Assembly (NCBI GenBank): GCA_964396265.1
Contig: CAYNEM010000014.1
Coordinates: 1-64,000 of the forward strand
Length of the DNA stretch: 64,000 nt
Direction: 5' to 3'
Source: EA-27 sp964396265
GTDB lineage: Archaea; Thermoplasmatota; Thermoplasmata; RBG-16-68-12; EA-27
The translations under genes were made by a program, and so were the position numbers. The notes under the pieces are model-generated. The model was not told where the DNA came from, made no database searches, and saw nothing but the letters and a program-made list of their open reading frames with translations. Within the stretch, counting starts at the first letter, position 1. Every line of letters begins with the position of its first letter. Positions 24,118-32,671 of the stretch are shown in pieces.

Positions 24118-24913
24118 GGGTCTTCGCGACCTTCTGGTGACGCGCGCACAGAAGGCCGCTCTCGACCTGCGCGTGGAGCAACTCCTCCTGCCAGTGCGCG
24201 TTGAACAGCACGCAGTCCCCGTCGTCGCAGAACGGCTCCCCCGTCGCATGGTAGAACAGCGCCTGGAGCGCGTATCCCTTGGCGACCTGCGTGAGGCGCG
24301 CGTCGTCGAAGTCGAGGAACCGCCCCGCGAACCCCTCCTTCAGCGACTCGTATCGCGCGTCCGCGCTCTCGATGCGGAGCCCGCGTTTGGCGGCGTAGAA
24401 CGCGCGGGGCTTGGCGGGGCCCTCCACGAGCCCGCTGGTCGAGATGAGGGACGGGTATCCGAGGACGACGGCACGTGCATGGTACCTCCGGTCCGCATCG
24501 TCGAACGTGCCCAGCAGGCGGGACGTGAACGCGACGTGGGCTGACCGGAGCGTCCGCTCCTTTGGCGGCAGGGCGGCCCGCAGGATTCGCTGGAGCCGAA
24601 CGCCGTCGTAGAGCACGCCCGGGGATCCGCGTTCTGGGGATTCCATTCGGCGGCGCTCGAACATGACGAGAGGCGGAGGCGGCTCGTCCGTCGGGAGTGG
24701 ATGGGCAATGTCCGAGACGCGCATCGCGGCCATCTCCCTGGCGAGGGCGTCCAGGTCCGCGACCTTGTGGTGGAGCAGGAACTCGTGTCGAACCCTCGTC
24801 GGGATCCCGAGGACCTCCGCGAGGTGTGCCGCCACCGCCTTCAGGTCGAGCACCGCGGAAGAAGGATCCTCGTACAGGTAGACGCGGTCCGGCGCGACGA
24901 CAACGTCCGCCAC
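24086..24913 (-). CDS. Conserved archaeal-type protein of unknown function
   Basis: A 275-residue soluble protein starting with GTG (MADVVVAPDRVYLYEDPSS). It may belong to the DUF6775-like archaeal group, but I am not certain. The C-terminal quarter has a conserved-looking cluster EPFCDDGDCVLFNAHWQEEL followed by LCARHQK, a plausible metal or Fe-S-like site from Cys and His residues. The N-terminal half includes HEFLLHHKV. A TATA-like CCCTTATCC lies about 26 bp upstream. Its 3' end overlaps the antiporter gene. Confidence 0.6.
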   Translation of the reverse strand: MADVVVAPDRVYLYEDPSSAVLDLKAVAAHLAEVLGIPTRVRHEFLLHHKVADLDALAREMAAMRVSDIAHPLPTDEPPPPLVMFERRRMESPERGSPGVLYDGVRLQRILRAALPPKERTLRSAHVAFTSRLLGTFDDADRRYHARAVVLGYPSLISTSGLVEGPAKPRAFYAAKRGLRIESADARYESLKEGFAGRFLDFDDARLTQVAKGYALQALFYHATGEPFCDDGDCVLFNAHWQEELLHAQVESGLLCARHQKVAKTLMGGRKTRTQ

Positions 24914-24947
24914 GCGCGGCGAACGCGCGCGCGGGATAAGGGATTGT

Positions 24948-25787
24948 CTACCGCTTCCGCGCGAGGGGCTTCGCCCTCGGCTCGGCGGCCTTCACGGAGG
25001 GAACGCCCTTCTTCAGCTGACGGAGTGCCTCCTCGGCGGCGCGCCGTCCGGAGAGGAGCATCGCGCCGAACGTCGGGCCCATCCGCGGGAGTCCGTAAGT
25101 TGAGCACACCGCCATGCCCGCGACGATCACGCCCGGGTATGCGAGTCCCGTGTGCTCCACGACCGCGTCCTCGGACTTCTCGATCCACATGCCGCCCTCG
25201 CCGATCCTCTTCGCCAGCCCGCGCTTCTCGAGCGCCTGAATGACGAGCGCGTCGTGGCCCGTGGCGTCGATCACAAGCTCGCTCTCCAGCGCGATGGGGT
25301 CCACGCATGTGATCTCGTGGGGAAGCGCCTGCACGGGCGTCCAGTTGATGACGACGCCGCCGACGCGGTTCTCCTCGCGGATCACGATGTCCTCGAACGA
25401 CGTCATGTTCTGGATTTTCGCACCTGCGTCCATTGTGGCGGCGATCAGTTTGCTGCACGCGTGCGGGCCCGGCGTTACGAACAGGCCCTTCGAGTATTCC
25501 TCGTACGGGCAGCCGATCTCGTCGAGCACCTTTTGAGCGGGAGCGCGCAGGGTGATCGTGTTCATCAGGAAGCCGCCGATCCAGAAGCCGCCACCGATGT
25601 AGTTGTTTCGCTCGATCACGACGACCTCGACGCCCGCCTTCGCAAGGTCGCGCGCGGCCATCAGGCCACTGGGGCCGCCACCGACCACCACGACCTCCGA
25701 TTCAGCATACCGCTCAAGGTCCTTCGTGAACCCCGAAAGGATCGCGCGGGTGACCTCCGCCTCGCTGGCTGGCTGGAAGATTGGCAT
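24948..25787 (-). CDS. thi4: Thiamine thiazole synthase, Thi4/Thi1 family
   Basis: Makes the thiazole precursor of thiamine from NAD and glycine. The 279-residue protein has the dinucleotide-binding VVVVGGGPSGLMAA (33-46), FIGGFLMNTITLRAPAQ-type substrate loop, and the C-terminal GMAVCSTYGLPRMGPTFGAML. In the segment INWTPVQALPHEITCVDP, C161 aligns with yeast Cys205, the sulfur donor in suicide Thi4. Methanogen enzymes have His here and use sulfide, so this one is predicted to be the single-turnover type, as reported for haloarchaeal Thi4. ATG 25787 follows a TATA-like TAATATAC by about 40 bp. No thiamine riboswitch is recognisable. Confidence 0.9.
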   Translation of the reverse strand: MPIFQPASEAEVTRAILSGFTKDLERYAESEVVVVGGGPSGLMAARDLAKAGVEVVVIERNNYIGGGFWIGGFLMNTITLRAPAQKVLDEIGCPYEEYSKGLFVTPGPHACSKLIAATMDAGAKIQNMTSFEDIVIREENRVGGVVINWTPVQALPHEITCVDPIALESELVIDATGHDALVIQALEKRGLAKRIGEGGMWIEKSEDAVVEHTGLAYPGVIVAGMAVCSTYGLPRMGPTFGAMLLSGRRAAEEALRQLKKGVPSVKAAEPRAKPLARKR

Positions 25788-25875
25788 GTTTTCGCTCCCC
25801 GAATGTGTCCCAAGTCGGGCGGCGTATATTACGTTATCCTGTCTCTCGGGGTGACGCAGCGGGGAGCCCTGACGG

Positions 25876-26778
25876 TCAGAGTTCGAGGACAGCATTGACG
25901 TTCCGCGCGCCGGCAGGTCGGAACCCCAGCGTCTCGTAGAGGTGGATCGCCGGATCGTTCCCGATTGTCACGTACAGCGCGAGCCGGTCGTACCCCAGGT
26001 CGACGAGCGCGTTCGTGGTCGCGACGAGCAGCCCCCGCGCGATGCCCTGGCCCCGCCGGTCCTTCCGGACGCCGATCTCCGCGAGGAGGGGCGCCCCCAT
26101 CCAGTGGGACGCCAACGAGACCCCCGCGATCCCGGCCTCGTCCCGCGTCAGCCAAGACCCGAGCGGCAGGTAGGTGCCGTTCTCGCCCTTCCAAATCGAG
26201 GTCACGTAGTCGTTCCACTCCTCTGCCGAGCCGACGTGCATCCCGAACTGTTGTTCCAGATGGCCCTCGTAGGCCCCCATAAGGAACGTGGCGACCTCGT
26301 CGACGTCCATGGCCTCGGGATGGGCGAGGGGAAGGGCGTGCGGCTCTTGCTTCGCGAGGGGCGAGGACTCCATGCGCATCCGCGAGTACCGCTCGACGAA
26401 CCCGAGCTTCGTGAAGTCGGCGGTGTAGGTCTCGTCGAACGCGGCGAACACCTTCTCCGCGCCCTTGGCGATCACTGGTTCTACCGCCGCCAGGATCGCA
26501 TCCCGCGCCCACCCGCGCGCCTCCGGGACCAGGGAGAAGAATGAGATCGAGTTCGACGGGTCGTCGGGGTTCGGACTGCCGATCCGGACCGTGCCCACGA
26601 TCCGTTCGTTCTCCTTGAACGCGAAGTACGTCTGCTGGACCTCCGGCGGCTCGCGGAGGTAGCGGTCGAGATGGGTGACGAAGTTCTCGGTGGGCTGGTC
26701 CTTCCGCCCTGCGACAAAGGCCTTCCAGAAGTCGACGGCCTCGAGGGACTCGAGGGGGACCAACTCCAGGCCGGGCAT
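25876..26778 (-). CDS. Tandem GNAT-fold acetyltransferase
   Basis: A 300-residue protein with two GNAT-like halves, the layout of mycothiol synthase and related two-domain acetyltransferases. The N-terminal half (YFAFKENERIVGTVRIGSPN) lacks a clear acetyl-CoA loop. The C-terminal half has the full motif EIGVRKDRRGQGIARGLL (pyrophosphate loop R-x-x-G-x-G/A) and YETLGFRPAG. Substrate unknown. ATG 26778 is the only reasonable start; a TATA element shared with the divergent acyl-CoA dehydrogenase lies about 50 bp upstream. Confidence 0.78.
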   Translation of the reverse strand: MPGLELVPLESLEAVDFWKAFVAGRKDQPTENFVTHLDRYLREPPEVQQTYFAFKENERIVGTVRIGSPNPDDPSNSISFFSLVPEARGWARDAILAAVEPVIAKGAEKVFAAFDETYTADFTKLGFVERYSRMRMESSPLAKQEPHALPLAHPEAMDVDEVATFLMGAYEGHLEQQFGMHVGSAEEWNDYVTSIWKGENGTYLPLGSWLTRDEAGIAGVSLASHWMGAPLLAEIGVRKDRRGQGIARGLLVATTNALVDLGYDRLALYVTIGNDPAIHLYETLGFRPAGARNVNAVLEL

Positions 26779-26823
26779 CGACTCGGGAACCTTGGCGGCG
26801 GTATGAAGCCTTCCGTCCGTGAA

Positions 26824-26833
26824 GGTTTAAGAC
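26824..26833. promoter_or_regulatory. TATA element between GNAT and acyl-CoA dehydrogenase genes
   Basis: GGTTTAAGAC lies 28 bp before the acyl-CoA dehydrogenase ATG (26856) and about 50 bp before the divergent GNAT start. It reads as a TATA-like box on both strands. Confidence 0.5.
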
Positions 26834-26855
26834 GGAACCGCCCCTTTTGCACCCG

Positions 26856-27992
26856 ATGGACTTCGCGCTCGGCGCGGCACACGAGATGACTCGCAAGACC
26901 GTGCGCGAGTTCGCGGAGAGGGATATCCGTCCGGAGTCCCGGAGGTACGACGAATCGCAGGAGTACCCAATGGGCTGGGCGAGGAAGATGGGCGAGCTCG
27001 GCCTCCTCGGCGTCGCGGTCCCAGAAAAGTACGGAGGCGCGGGGCTCGATTCCATTTGCTACGCGATAACCATCGAGGAGTTATCGTGGGGAGACGCCTC
27101 CGCCGGTGTGATCGCTGCGGTGAACAACGGCCTCGTGTGCGAGCCGATCCTGGCGTTCGGGACGGAGTCGCAGAAGCAGACGCACCTTCCGAAGCTTGCC
27201 TCGGGCGCGTGGATGGGCGCGTACTGTCTCACGGAGCCCGGGTCGGGTTCCGACGCGGCCGCGATGCGCACCACCGCCAAGCTCGACGGGGACGAATGGG
27301 TGTTGAACGGGACGAAGATCTTCGTCACGAACGCGCTCCACGCGAGCGTCCTCGTCGTGTATGCGCGAACGGGGCCGCAGAAGCACGACATCAGCGCTTT
27401 CCTCGTGCCGAAACCCGCGAAGGGACTCACGGAGCTCAAGAAGGAGGACAAGATGGGCATCCGCGCGAGCGATACGATGATGCTCGGGTTCGAGGACATT
27501 CGGATTCCGAAGGACAATCTGCTCGGGACGCAGGGGAAGGGATTCAACATCGCACTTGCGACCCTCGACGGCGGACGCATTGGAATCGCCGCCCAGGCGC
27601 TCGGGATCGCGCAGGCGGCGTACGACGAGGCCGCCCGGTACGCGAAGGAGCGGGAGGCGTTCGGGCAGCCAATCGTGAACTTCCAGGCCATCCAGTTCAA
27701 GCTCGCCGACATGGCGGTGGAGATCGACGCCGCGCGCCTGCTCACGTACCGCGTCGCGTGGCTTCACGATCAGGGCGTGCGCCACACCTTTGAATCGTCC
27801 GTCGCGAAGCTGTTCGCGAGTGAGGCCGCGCACCGCGCGGTGGACCAGGCTCTCCAGATCCACGGTGGTTACGGTTTCGTCAAGGACTACCTCGTGGAGA
27901 AGCTGTACCGGGACCAGCGGATCACGGAGCTGTACGAGGGCACGAGCGAGGTGCAGCGCCTCGTGATCGCCCGGGACATCCTCGGCAAGTGA
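26856..27992 (+). CDS. Acyl-CoA dehydrogenase
   Basis: FAD enzyme that oxidises acyl-CoA to trans-2-enoyl-CoA, the first step of beta-oxidation or a branched-chain amino-acid route. The 378-residue length is standard. FAD/substrate signatures are YCLTEPGSGSDA and the C-terminal QIHGGYGFVKDYLVEKLYRD; catalytic base E361 sits in LYEGTSEVQR. The middle domain carries the beta-barrel LNGTKIFVTNA. A TTG at 26847 gives three extra residues, but the ATG at 26856 has TATA spacing of 28 bp. Followed after 4 bp by alaX in one transcript. The electron acceptor ETF is not in the window. Confidence 0.93.
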   Translation: MDFALGAAHEMTRKTVREFAERDIRPESRRYDESQEYPMGWARKMGELGLLGVAVPEKYGGAGLDSICYAITIEELSWGDASAGVIAAVNNGLVCEPILAFGTESQKQTHLPKLASGAWMGAYCLTEPGSGSDAAAMRTTAKLDGDEWVLNGTKIFVTNALHASVLVVYARTGPQKHDISAFLVPKPAKGLTELKKEDKMGIRASDTMMLGFEDIRIPKDNLLGTQGKGFNIALATLDGGRIGIAAQALGIAQAAYDEAARYAKEREAFGQPIVNFQAIQFKLADMAVEIDAARLLTYRVAWLHDQGVRHTFESSVAKLFASEAAHRAVDQALQIHGGYGFVKDYLVEKLYRDQRITELYEGTSEVQRLVIARDILGK

Positions 27993-27996
27993 GCGG

Positions 27997-28704
27997 ATGA
28001 CGGAGATCCTGTACTTCCCCTCGGCGGAGGCCTGCTACGCGCGCGAGTTCGAAGGACGGATCATCGAGCGCGGGCCGGACTTCGTGGTGCTGGACCGCAC
28101 CCTGTTCTACGCCGAGGGCGGAGGGCAGCCGTACGACACCGGGGTGCTCCAGTGGGGAGGCGGGGCCTCGAGAGTCCACCGGGTCTCGAAGGAGAAGGGC
28201 GTGGTGAAACACTTCGTAGATCGGATGCCGGAAAGCGATGCGGTGCACGGGGTCGTCGACTGGGACCGTCGGTACGCGCACATGCGCTACCACACGTCCC
28301 AACACCTCATGTCCGGGATCGTCTGGAACATCTACGGGGCGCGCACCGTCGGGAACCAGCTCTATGCGGACCGCGCGCGCGTGGACTTCCAGCCCGTGAG
28401 CTTCGTGTCGGAGGACCTGAAGCGAATCGAGGACGAGTGCAACCGTGCGATCGCCGAGGCCATGCCCGTGCGGATCTATGAGGAGGACCGCGTCAAGGTC
28501 GAGAACGAGATCGGAGACCGTTCTCTGGTCGACCTCATCCCGAAGCACATCACGCGCCTCCGTGTCGTGAAAATCGGTGACCGCGACTACTGTCCGTGCG
28601 GCGGCACCCACCTGAGGAACACATCCGAGATCGGGCGTGTCCGCATCACCGAGCGCCGGAGCAAGGGGAAGGACACGGACCGGATCGTGTACGATCTGGT
28701 GTAA
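27997..28704 (+). CDS. alaX: Alanyl-tRNA editing protein AlaX (AlaX-M type)
   Basis: Hydrolyses mischarged Ser-tRNA(Ala) or Gly-tRNA(Ala) in trans. The 235-residue protein matches the AlaX-M size. The zinc site is complete: H99-x3-H103 (YHTSQHLM) and C199-P-C-G-G-T-H205 (CPCGGTH). The N-terminal FYAEGGGQPYDTG is the glycine-rich motif of the editing domain. It follows acyl-CoA dehydrogenase by 4 bp, probably for transcription only. Confidence 0.93.
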   Translation: MTEILYFPSAEACYAREFEGRIIERGPDFVVLDRTLFYAEGGGQPYDTGVLQWGGGASRVHRVSKEKGVVKHFVDRMPESDAVHGVVDWDRRYAHMRYHTSQHLMSGIVWNIYGARTVGNQLYADRARVDFQPVSFVSEDLKRIEDECNRAIAEAMPVRIYEEDRVKVENEIGDRSLVDLIPKHITRLRVVKIGDRDYCPCGGTHLRNTSEIGRVRITERRSKGKDTDRIVYDLV

Positions 28705-28717
28705 GCGCCGTTGTGAC

Positions 28718-29959
28718 TCATGTCGCGTCACCGGGCGGCGCGGCACGCCCCGCCGCGCGTTCCGCACGCCGCCGTTCCGCGATCGGATCACGTGCGAAGA
28801 GCATGGTGAGCCCCGCCACGATGGCCCACGCCGCCGCGACGAGGAAAGGTGCGATCGTGACCCGGCCGCTCACGAGGGTGATGTCGAGGACGAACCCGAG
28901 GATGACCGGGCCGAGGAGGAAGCCGAGGTCCCCGATCGTCCTGTAGAGGCCCATCGACGTGCCCATGATCGCCTTCGGCGTAAGGTCCGTCGTCCAGGCG
29001 ACGAGCGGGCCGTGGATGCCGATGACGGCCCCGAAGAGGAACATCACCGGGATCGCGCTCGCGAGGTCCCGCGCAAGGAACAGGAAGGGGGCGACGACGC
29101 CCACGCCGACGAGGGAGAGGACGAACGGCACCTTGCGGCCGATCCGGTCCGCGAGGAGACCGCTCGGGTAGAGAGTGATGAGCTGGGCGAGGGCGTTCGT
29201 CGTGATCAGCACGCCCGTGTATGTGACCGCCAAGGTCCCCGAGATGCCCCAGTTAAACACGACGAACAGCGGGATGACCGTCGACACGAGCCCCGCGCGG
29301 ACGAAAAACGCCGCCATCGTGCCAGACGTTACGATGAGGTAAGAGCGATCTCGCAGGAGACGCTTGACCGCCACCCGGTCCACGCGACCGAGGGCGGAGG
29401 ATTCCTCCTCCGGCTCGAGGCCGAACGTGATCAGCACCATCCCCACGCAGGCGAGAAGCGAGTACACCGCGAATGGGGCTCGCAGACCCCATGCTAGGGT
29501 GACGAAGCCCCCCACAACCGGGCCGAGGACCTGTCCGATGAGGAGGGCGTTCACGTACAGTCCCATGTATCGGCCTCGTCGCTCCGTGGGCACGCGCCTG
29601 GCCAGCGTGGCGAGCGAGGACGTGACGTAGAAAGCGCTCCCCACCCCCTCGGCGAACCTGACGGACAGGAGGACGGGGTAGTTGAATGCGTGGACCGCGA
29701 TCGCGGATGTCAGCGCGATGATGCTCAGGCCCGTGATCATCAACCGGCGGTTCCCGAATCGATCCCCGAGGGCTCCAGCAGGCAGGTCCAGGAGGACGCG
29801 CGCCGCAGGCAGAGATCCCACGAGCACTCCTGCCAGGAATGGCGTCGCACCGAGCGCGCGTCCGTACTGCGGAAGCGCGGGAGAGATGACCGAGATCCCG
29901 ATCATCACGAGGAAGACCGTCCCGGATAGAACCGCAACCGTCCTGCGCAGGGACGACAC
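28718..29959 (-). CDS. Major facilitator superfamily transporter
   Basis: A 413-residue membrane protein with twelve hydrophobic segments. The loop between helices 2 and 3 carries the MFS motif A variant GDRFGNRRLMITG, and a second ADRIGRKVPFV loop lies in the C-half. It resembles drug/metabolite exporters, but the substrate cannot be read. It starts with GTG at 29959, 25-26 bp from a TATA-like GTTTAAGTC (29981-29989). It converges on alaX with 13 bp between stops. Confidence 0.88.
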   Translation of the reverse strand: MSSLRRTVAVLSGTVFLVMIGISVISPALPQYGRALGATPFLAGVLVGSLPAARVLLDLPAGALGDRFGNRRLMITGLSIIALTSAIAVHAFNYPVLLSVRFAEGVGSAFYVTSSLATLARRVPTERRGRYMGLYVNALLIGQVLGPVVGGFVTLAWGLRAPFAVYSLLACVGMVLITFGLEPEEESSALGRVDRVAVKRLLRDRSYLIVTSGTMAAFFVRAGLVSTVIPLFVVFNWGISGTLAVTYTGVLITTNALAQLITLYPSGLLADRIGRKVPFVLSLVGVGVVAPFLFLARDLASAIPVMFLFGAVIGIHGPLVAWTTDLTPKAIMGTSMGLYRTIGDLGFLLGPVILGFVLDITLVSGRVTIAPFLVAAAWAIVAGLTMLFARDPIAERRRAERAAGRAAPPGDAT

Positions 29960-30028
29960 GGGGCGCGGACACGGAGCCCCGGACTTAAACCTTCAGACCT
30001 TTCGTGGCCACGACGACAGCCCCTGCCA

Positions 30029-30268
30029 TTACTCTACCTCGGGTCGCACGAAAATGACTTCGCCCGCGTACTCGATTCGGACGATCTTGTAGTAGGGAAT
30101 CGTGGCGGTTGCAGTCGAGAAGTAGCGCCGACCGAGCTCCGTGATCTCCTCCCCTCGGATCACCTTGACGTCTTCGGTCCGCCGGCCGCGCACCCAAACG
30201 ACCGCCCGAGCGAGATCCCGTCCTGCGCGCCACCGGAGCTCATTCAGGAGGTTTCGTACGCTCGACAC
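30029..30268 (-). CDS. DUF504 / MJ1316-domain protein (UPF0248)
   Basis: A 79-residue protein of the DUF504 family, whose fold is linked to recognition of RNA 2',3'-cyclic phosphate ends. The line LLNELRWRAGRDLARAVVWV, then DVKVIRGEEITELG and ATIPYYKIVRIEYAGEVIF matches the family pattern of I-P-Y-H/Y-R-I near the C-terminus. It starts with GTG. It lies alone between a transporter and a membrane protein. Confidence 0.75.
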   Translation of the reverse strand: MSSVRNLLNELRWRAGRDLARAVVWVRGRRTEDVKVIRGEEITELGRRYFSTATATIPYYKIVRIEYAGEVIFVRPEVE

Positions 30269-30292
30269 GGGAGGGCATCGACGACCGAGCTT

Positions 30293-30913
30293 TCACTTCT
30301 GCGGCGAGCCTTGGGATGCCGACCCGATCAGGGGGACACCGGACCGCCATCGGTACACGAGGTAGCCGAGCGCTCCGAGCGCCACGAACTCGAGGACCTT
30401 GGACACGACTCCAATCGGCTCGAAGTGCTCCGGCTCCGCCAAGCCGGGCGGAGCGACCACGCGGGTGACGAAGAAGACAACGACGAGCCCGATGAGGACA
30501 GCGATGGAGATCAAGTAGACGAGGGGCTTCGCGCGAAAGAGACCGAACCCCAGCACGAGCTGGACCGCACCCGCCACGACGAAGAACACGGCAAAGGACA
30601 GGATCGAGAGATGTTCGCTCACGACGTAGAAGTGCAGGATCCCGTCCGCGAGCATGAGCGAGGAGGCGGCGAACAAAGCGTAGGCCTCTCGGCCGGCGGG
30701 CTTCCCGAGGAGGAGCATCCGTGCGCCGACCGCGGCGAGCACGACGCCGACAATGACCACGACGGTGGCGACAGTGTTATGCGCGATGACCGCGGCCTCT
30801 TCGTCGTGACTCTCCGCTGGCTGCCCGAGGACATAGCTCAGGTCCCAAGTCACCGCCCCGAGAGCGATAACGAGCCCGACAAGCACAAGTTCGAGCCCTA
30901 GTCGTTTCGGCAT
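30293..30913 (-). CDS. Polytopic membrane protein, unknown function
   Basis: A 206-residue protein with six predicted membrane helices, beginning MPKRLGLELVLVGLVIALG and ending in a short polar tail (WRSGVPLIGSASQGSPQK). No catalytic motif is visible; a His-containing loop (SHDEEAAVIAHNTVAT) follows helix 1. The much longer open frame upstream is antisense to gatD and not coding. The ATG at 30913 was chosen because the hydrophobic pattern starts there. Confidence 0.65.
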   Translation of the reverse strand: MPKRLGLELVLVGLVIALGAVTWDLSYVLGQPAESHDEEAAVIAHNTVATVVVIVGVVLAAVGARMLLLGKPAGREAYALFAASSLMLADGILHFYVVSEHLSILSFAVFFVVAGAVQLVLGFGLFRAKPLVYLISIAVLIGLVVVFFVTRVVAPPGLAEPEHFEPIGVVSKVLEFVALGALGYLVYRWRSGVPLIGSASQGSPQK

Positions 30914-30963
30914 CACGTCCCCGGCCCCTGACCCCAATGCGCCACGAGATACCCCGTAGATAT

Positions 30964-30998
30964 CCCTTTCCCCAACCACCGCCCTCTGGGGGAAAGGG
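30964..30998. repeat. 10-bp inverted repeat upstream of gatD
   Basis: CCCTTTCCCC (30964-30973) and GGGGAAAGGG (30989-30998) form a perfect 10-bp stem with a 15-nt loop, 28-62 bp before the gatD ATG and divergent from a membrane protein gene. It may be an operator or a transcript hairpin. Confidence 0.5.
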
Positions 30999-31025
30999 TC
31001 AAGTCCCGCGCGCCGATGCGCGGCC

Positions 31026-32330
31026 ATGGTCGAGTATCCGGAGCCGGCGAGGGGAAAGCTCGACGCCGCCAAGGCCTCCGAGGGGGATCGGGTCCGGATT
31101 GCCGGGGAACGGACGTACGAGGGCGTCGTCATGCCCCACACGGAGTTCTCCGGGCCGGACATCCTCGTCCTGAAGCTCGACACCGGGTACAACGTCGGGA
31201 TCCCCGTCTCGCAGATCTCCGCGATCGAACTCCTGAAGCGGACGAACGTGTCGACGGCGACGCGCGCCCTCCCACCGCCAAGGACCGGCAAGCCGCTCGC
31301 AGCCGTCCTCGGTACCGGCGGCACGATCGCCTCGTACGTCGACTACCGCACGGGCGCCGTGCACCCTGCGGTGACCGCGGAGGACCTCGTGTTCTCCGTG
31401 CCGGAGATCCTCGACGCGTGCAACGTGCGGGCCCGCATGATCTACAGCGTTTTCAGCGAGAACCTCACGCCGAAGCAGTGGCAGGAGCTGGCGGTGGAGG
31501 CCGCGAGGGAACTCAACTCCGGCGCGGATGCCGTGATCATCCCGCACGGCACGGACACGCTGCACTTCACGACGGCGGCGCTCGCGTTCATGCTTCGTGG
31601 CCTCACGGGCCCGGTCATCCTCGTCGGCAGCCAGAGGTCTTCGGACCGGCCGAGCAGCGACGCCGCGTTCAACCTGCTTTGCGCCGCGCGGCTGGCGGCG
31701 GAGGATCTCGGCGAGGTCGTCTCCTGCATGCACCACGAGACCGGGGACACCGCATGCGCGGTCCTGCGCGGGACGAAGATTCGGAAGATGCACGCCTCGC
31801 GGCGGGACGCGTTCAAGGCGATCAACGAGAGGCCCCTCGGTCTCGTGTACGCGGACGGACGGGTCACGTGGAGCGCCGCCACGGAGCCGCGCGGGAAGGG
31901 GACCGCGGTCGCGGAGACCGGGATGGATTCGGACGTTGCCCTCGTCACGTTCCATCCGGGGCTTACCGCCAAACGATTCGAGGCCCAGACGCACGACGCG
32001 CACGGGATCGTGATCGCGGGCACGGGGCTCGGCCACGTGAGCGACGACCTCGTCGCCCCCATCCGGAAGGCAGTGCACGACGGGAAGGCGGTCGTGATGA
32101 CGACGCAGTGCCTCAACGGCCGCGTCGGCCTCCGCGTCTACGACAAGGGCCGCGATCTGCTGGCGGCAGGGGTGATCCCGGGCGAGGACATGCTCCCCGA
32201 GGTCGCCCTCGTGAAGCTCATGTGGGTCCTCGGGCGGACGAACGACCCTCGGGAGGTCCACGACCTCATGACGACGAATCTTGCCGGCGAGATCAACCCG
32301 ACGATCACGTTGGACGAATACGTGTTCTGA
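31026..32330 (+). CDS. gatD: Glutamyl-tRNA(Gln) amidotransferase subunit D
   Basis: The asparaginase-like ammonia-producing half of archaeal GatDE, which converts Glu-tRNA(Gln) to Gln-tRNA(Gln). The 434-residue chain has the short N-terminal beta-barrel (about 1-80, GDRVRIAGERTYEGVVMP) that distinguishes GatD from free asparaginases. The amidase active-site Thr T100 is in VLGTGGTIAS and T176/D177 in PHGTDTLHF. A gate-like C-terminal part follows. The stop abuts the next ATG directly. Its partner gatE lies 2 kb downstream, separated by three genes. Confidence 0.95.
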   Translation: MVEYPEPARGKLDAAKASEGDRVRIAGERTYEGVVMPHTEFSGPDILVLKLDTGYNVGIPVSQISAIELLKRTNVSTATRALPPPRTGKPLAAVLGTGGTIASYVDYRTGAVHPAVTAEDLVFSVPEILDACNVRARMIYSVFSENLTPKQWQELAVEAARELNSGADAVIIPHGTDTLHFTTAALAFMLRGLTGPVILVGSQRSSDRPSSDAAFNLLCAARLAAEDLGEVVSCMHHETGDTACAVLRGTKIRKMHASRRDAFKAINERPLGLVYADGRVTWSAATEPRGKGTAVAETGMDSDVALVTFHPGLTAKRFEAQTHDAHGIVIAGTGLGHVSDDLVAPIRKAVHDGKAVVMTTQCLNGRVGLRVYDKGRDLLAAGVIPGEDMLPEVALVKLMWVLGRTNDPREVHDLMTTNLAGEINPTITLDEYVF

Positions 32331-32644
32331 ATGACGAAACTTTTCGTCTATGGCACCCTCATCGACGATGCCGCGATACGATCTGTGCTCGGGCGCGTGC
32401 CCGGTCCCGCGCGGCCGTGCTGCGGGGCTTTCGTCGCGTCGCCCACGAGAAAAAGGGCCATGGGTCGTCACGGAGCCGGGCCCTGCCGCCCAGATCCAAG
32501 GGAAGATCCTCGAGTGGCTGAGGGAGCGGGAGGTCGATCGCTTCGACAAGTTCGAGGGAGTGGACCGGCCTGTCCCGCCGCGTCCCCGTGGAGGTCGAAG
32601 TCGGCGCGTCGCGCGTCGAGGCGTGGACATACGTCAAGGCTTAA
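32331..32644 (+). pseudogene. Gamma-glutamylcyclotransferase-like protein, three frameshifts
   Basis: The segment begins MTKLFVYGTLIDDAAIRSVL, the GGCT fold's YGTL phosphate-loop motif, then the frame fails. The rest of the domain is present in order but in three other frames: VLRGFRRVAHEK, then WVVTEPGPAAQIQGKILEWL...VDRFDKFEGV, then RRVPVEVEVGASRVEAWTYV, ending at TAA 32642-32644. Breaks lie near 32410, at the AAAAAGGG run near 32452, and near 32565. The codon for the catalytic Glu (DKFEGV) survives. Either a recent pseudogene or uncorrected homopolymer errors. It abuts gatD with no spacer. Confidence 0.7.
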
Positions 32645-32671
32645 TCGTGGAACCCCTCTGTGGTCCGCGCA

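Noticed and set aside
25788..25875. Thiamine pyrophosphate riboswitch before thi4
   Set aside because: The leader is under 50 nt after the TATA element and lacks the conserved CUGAGA and pyrophosphate-binding segments.
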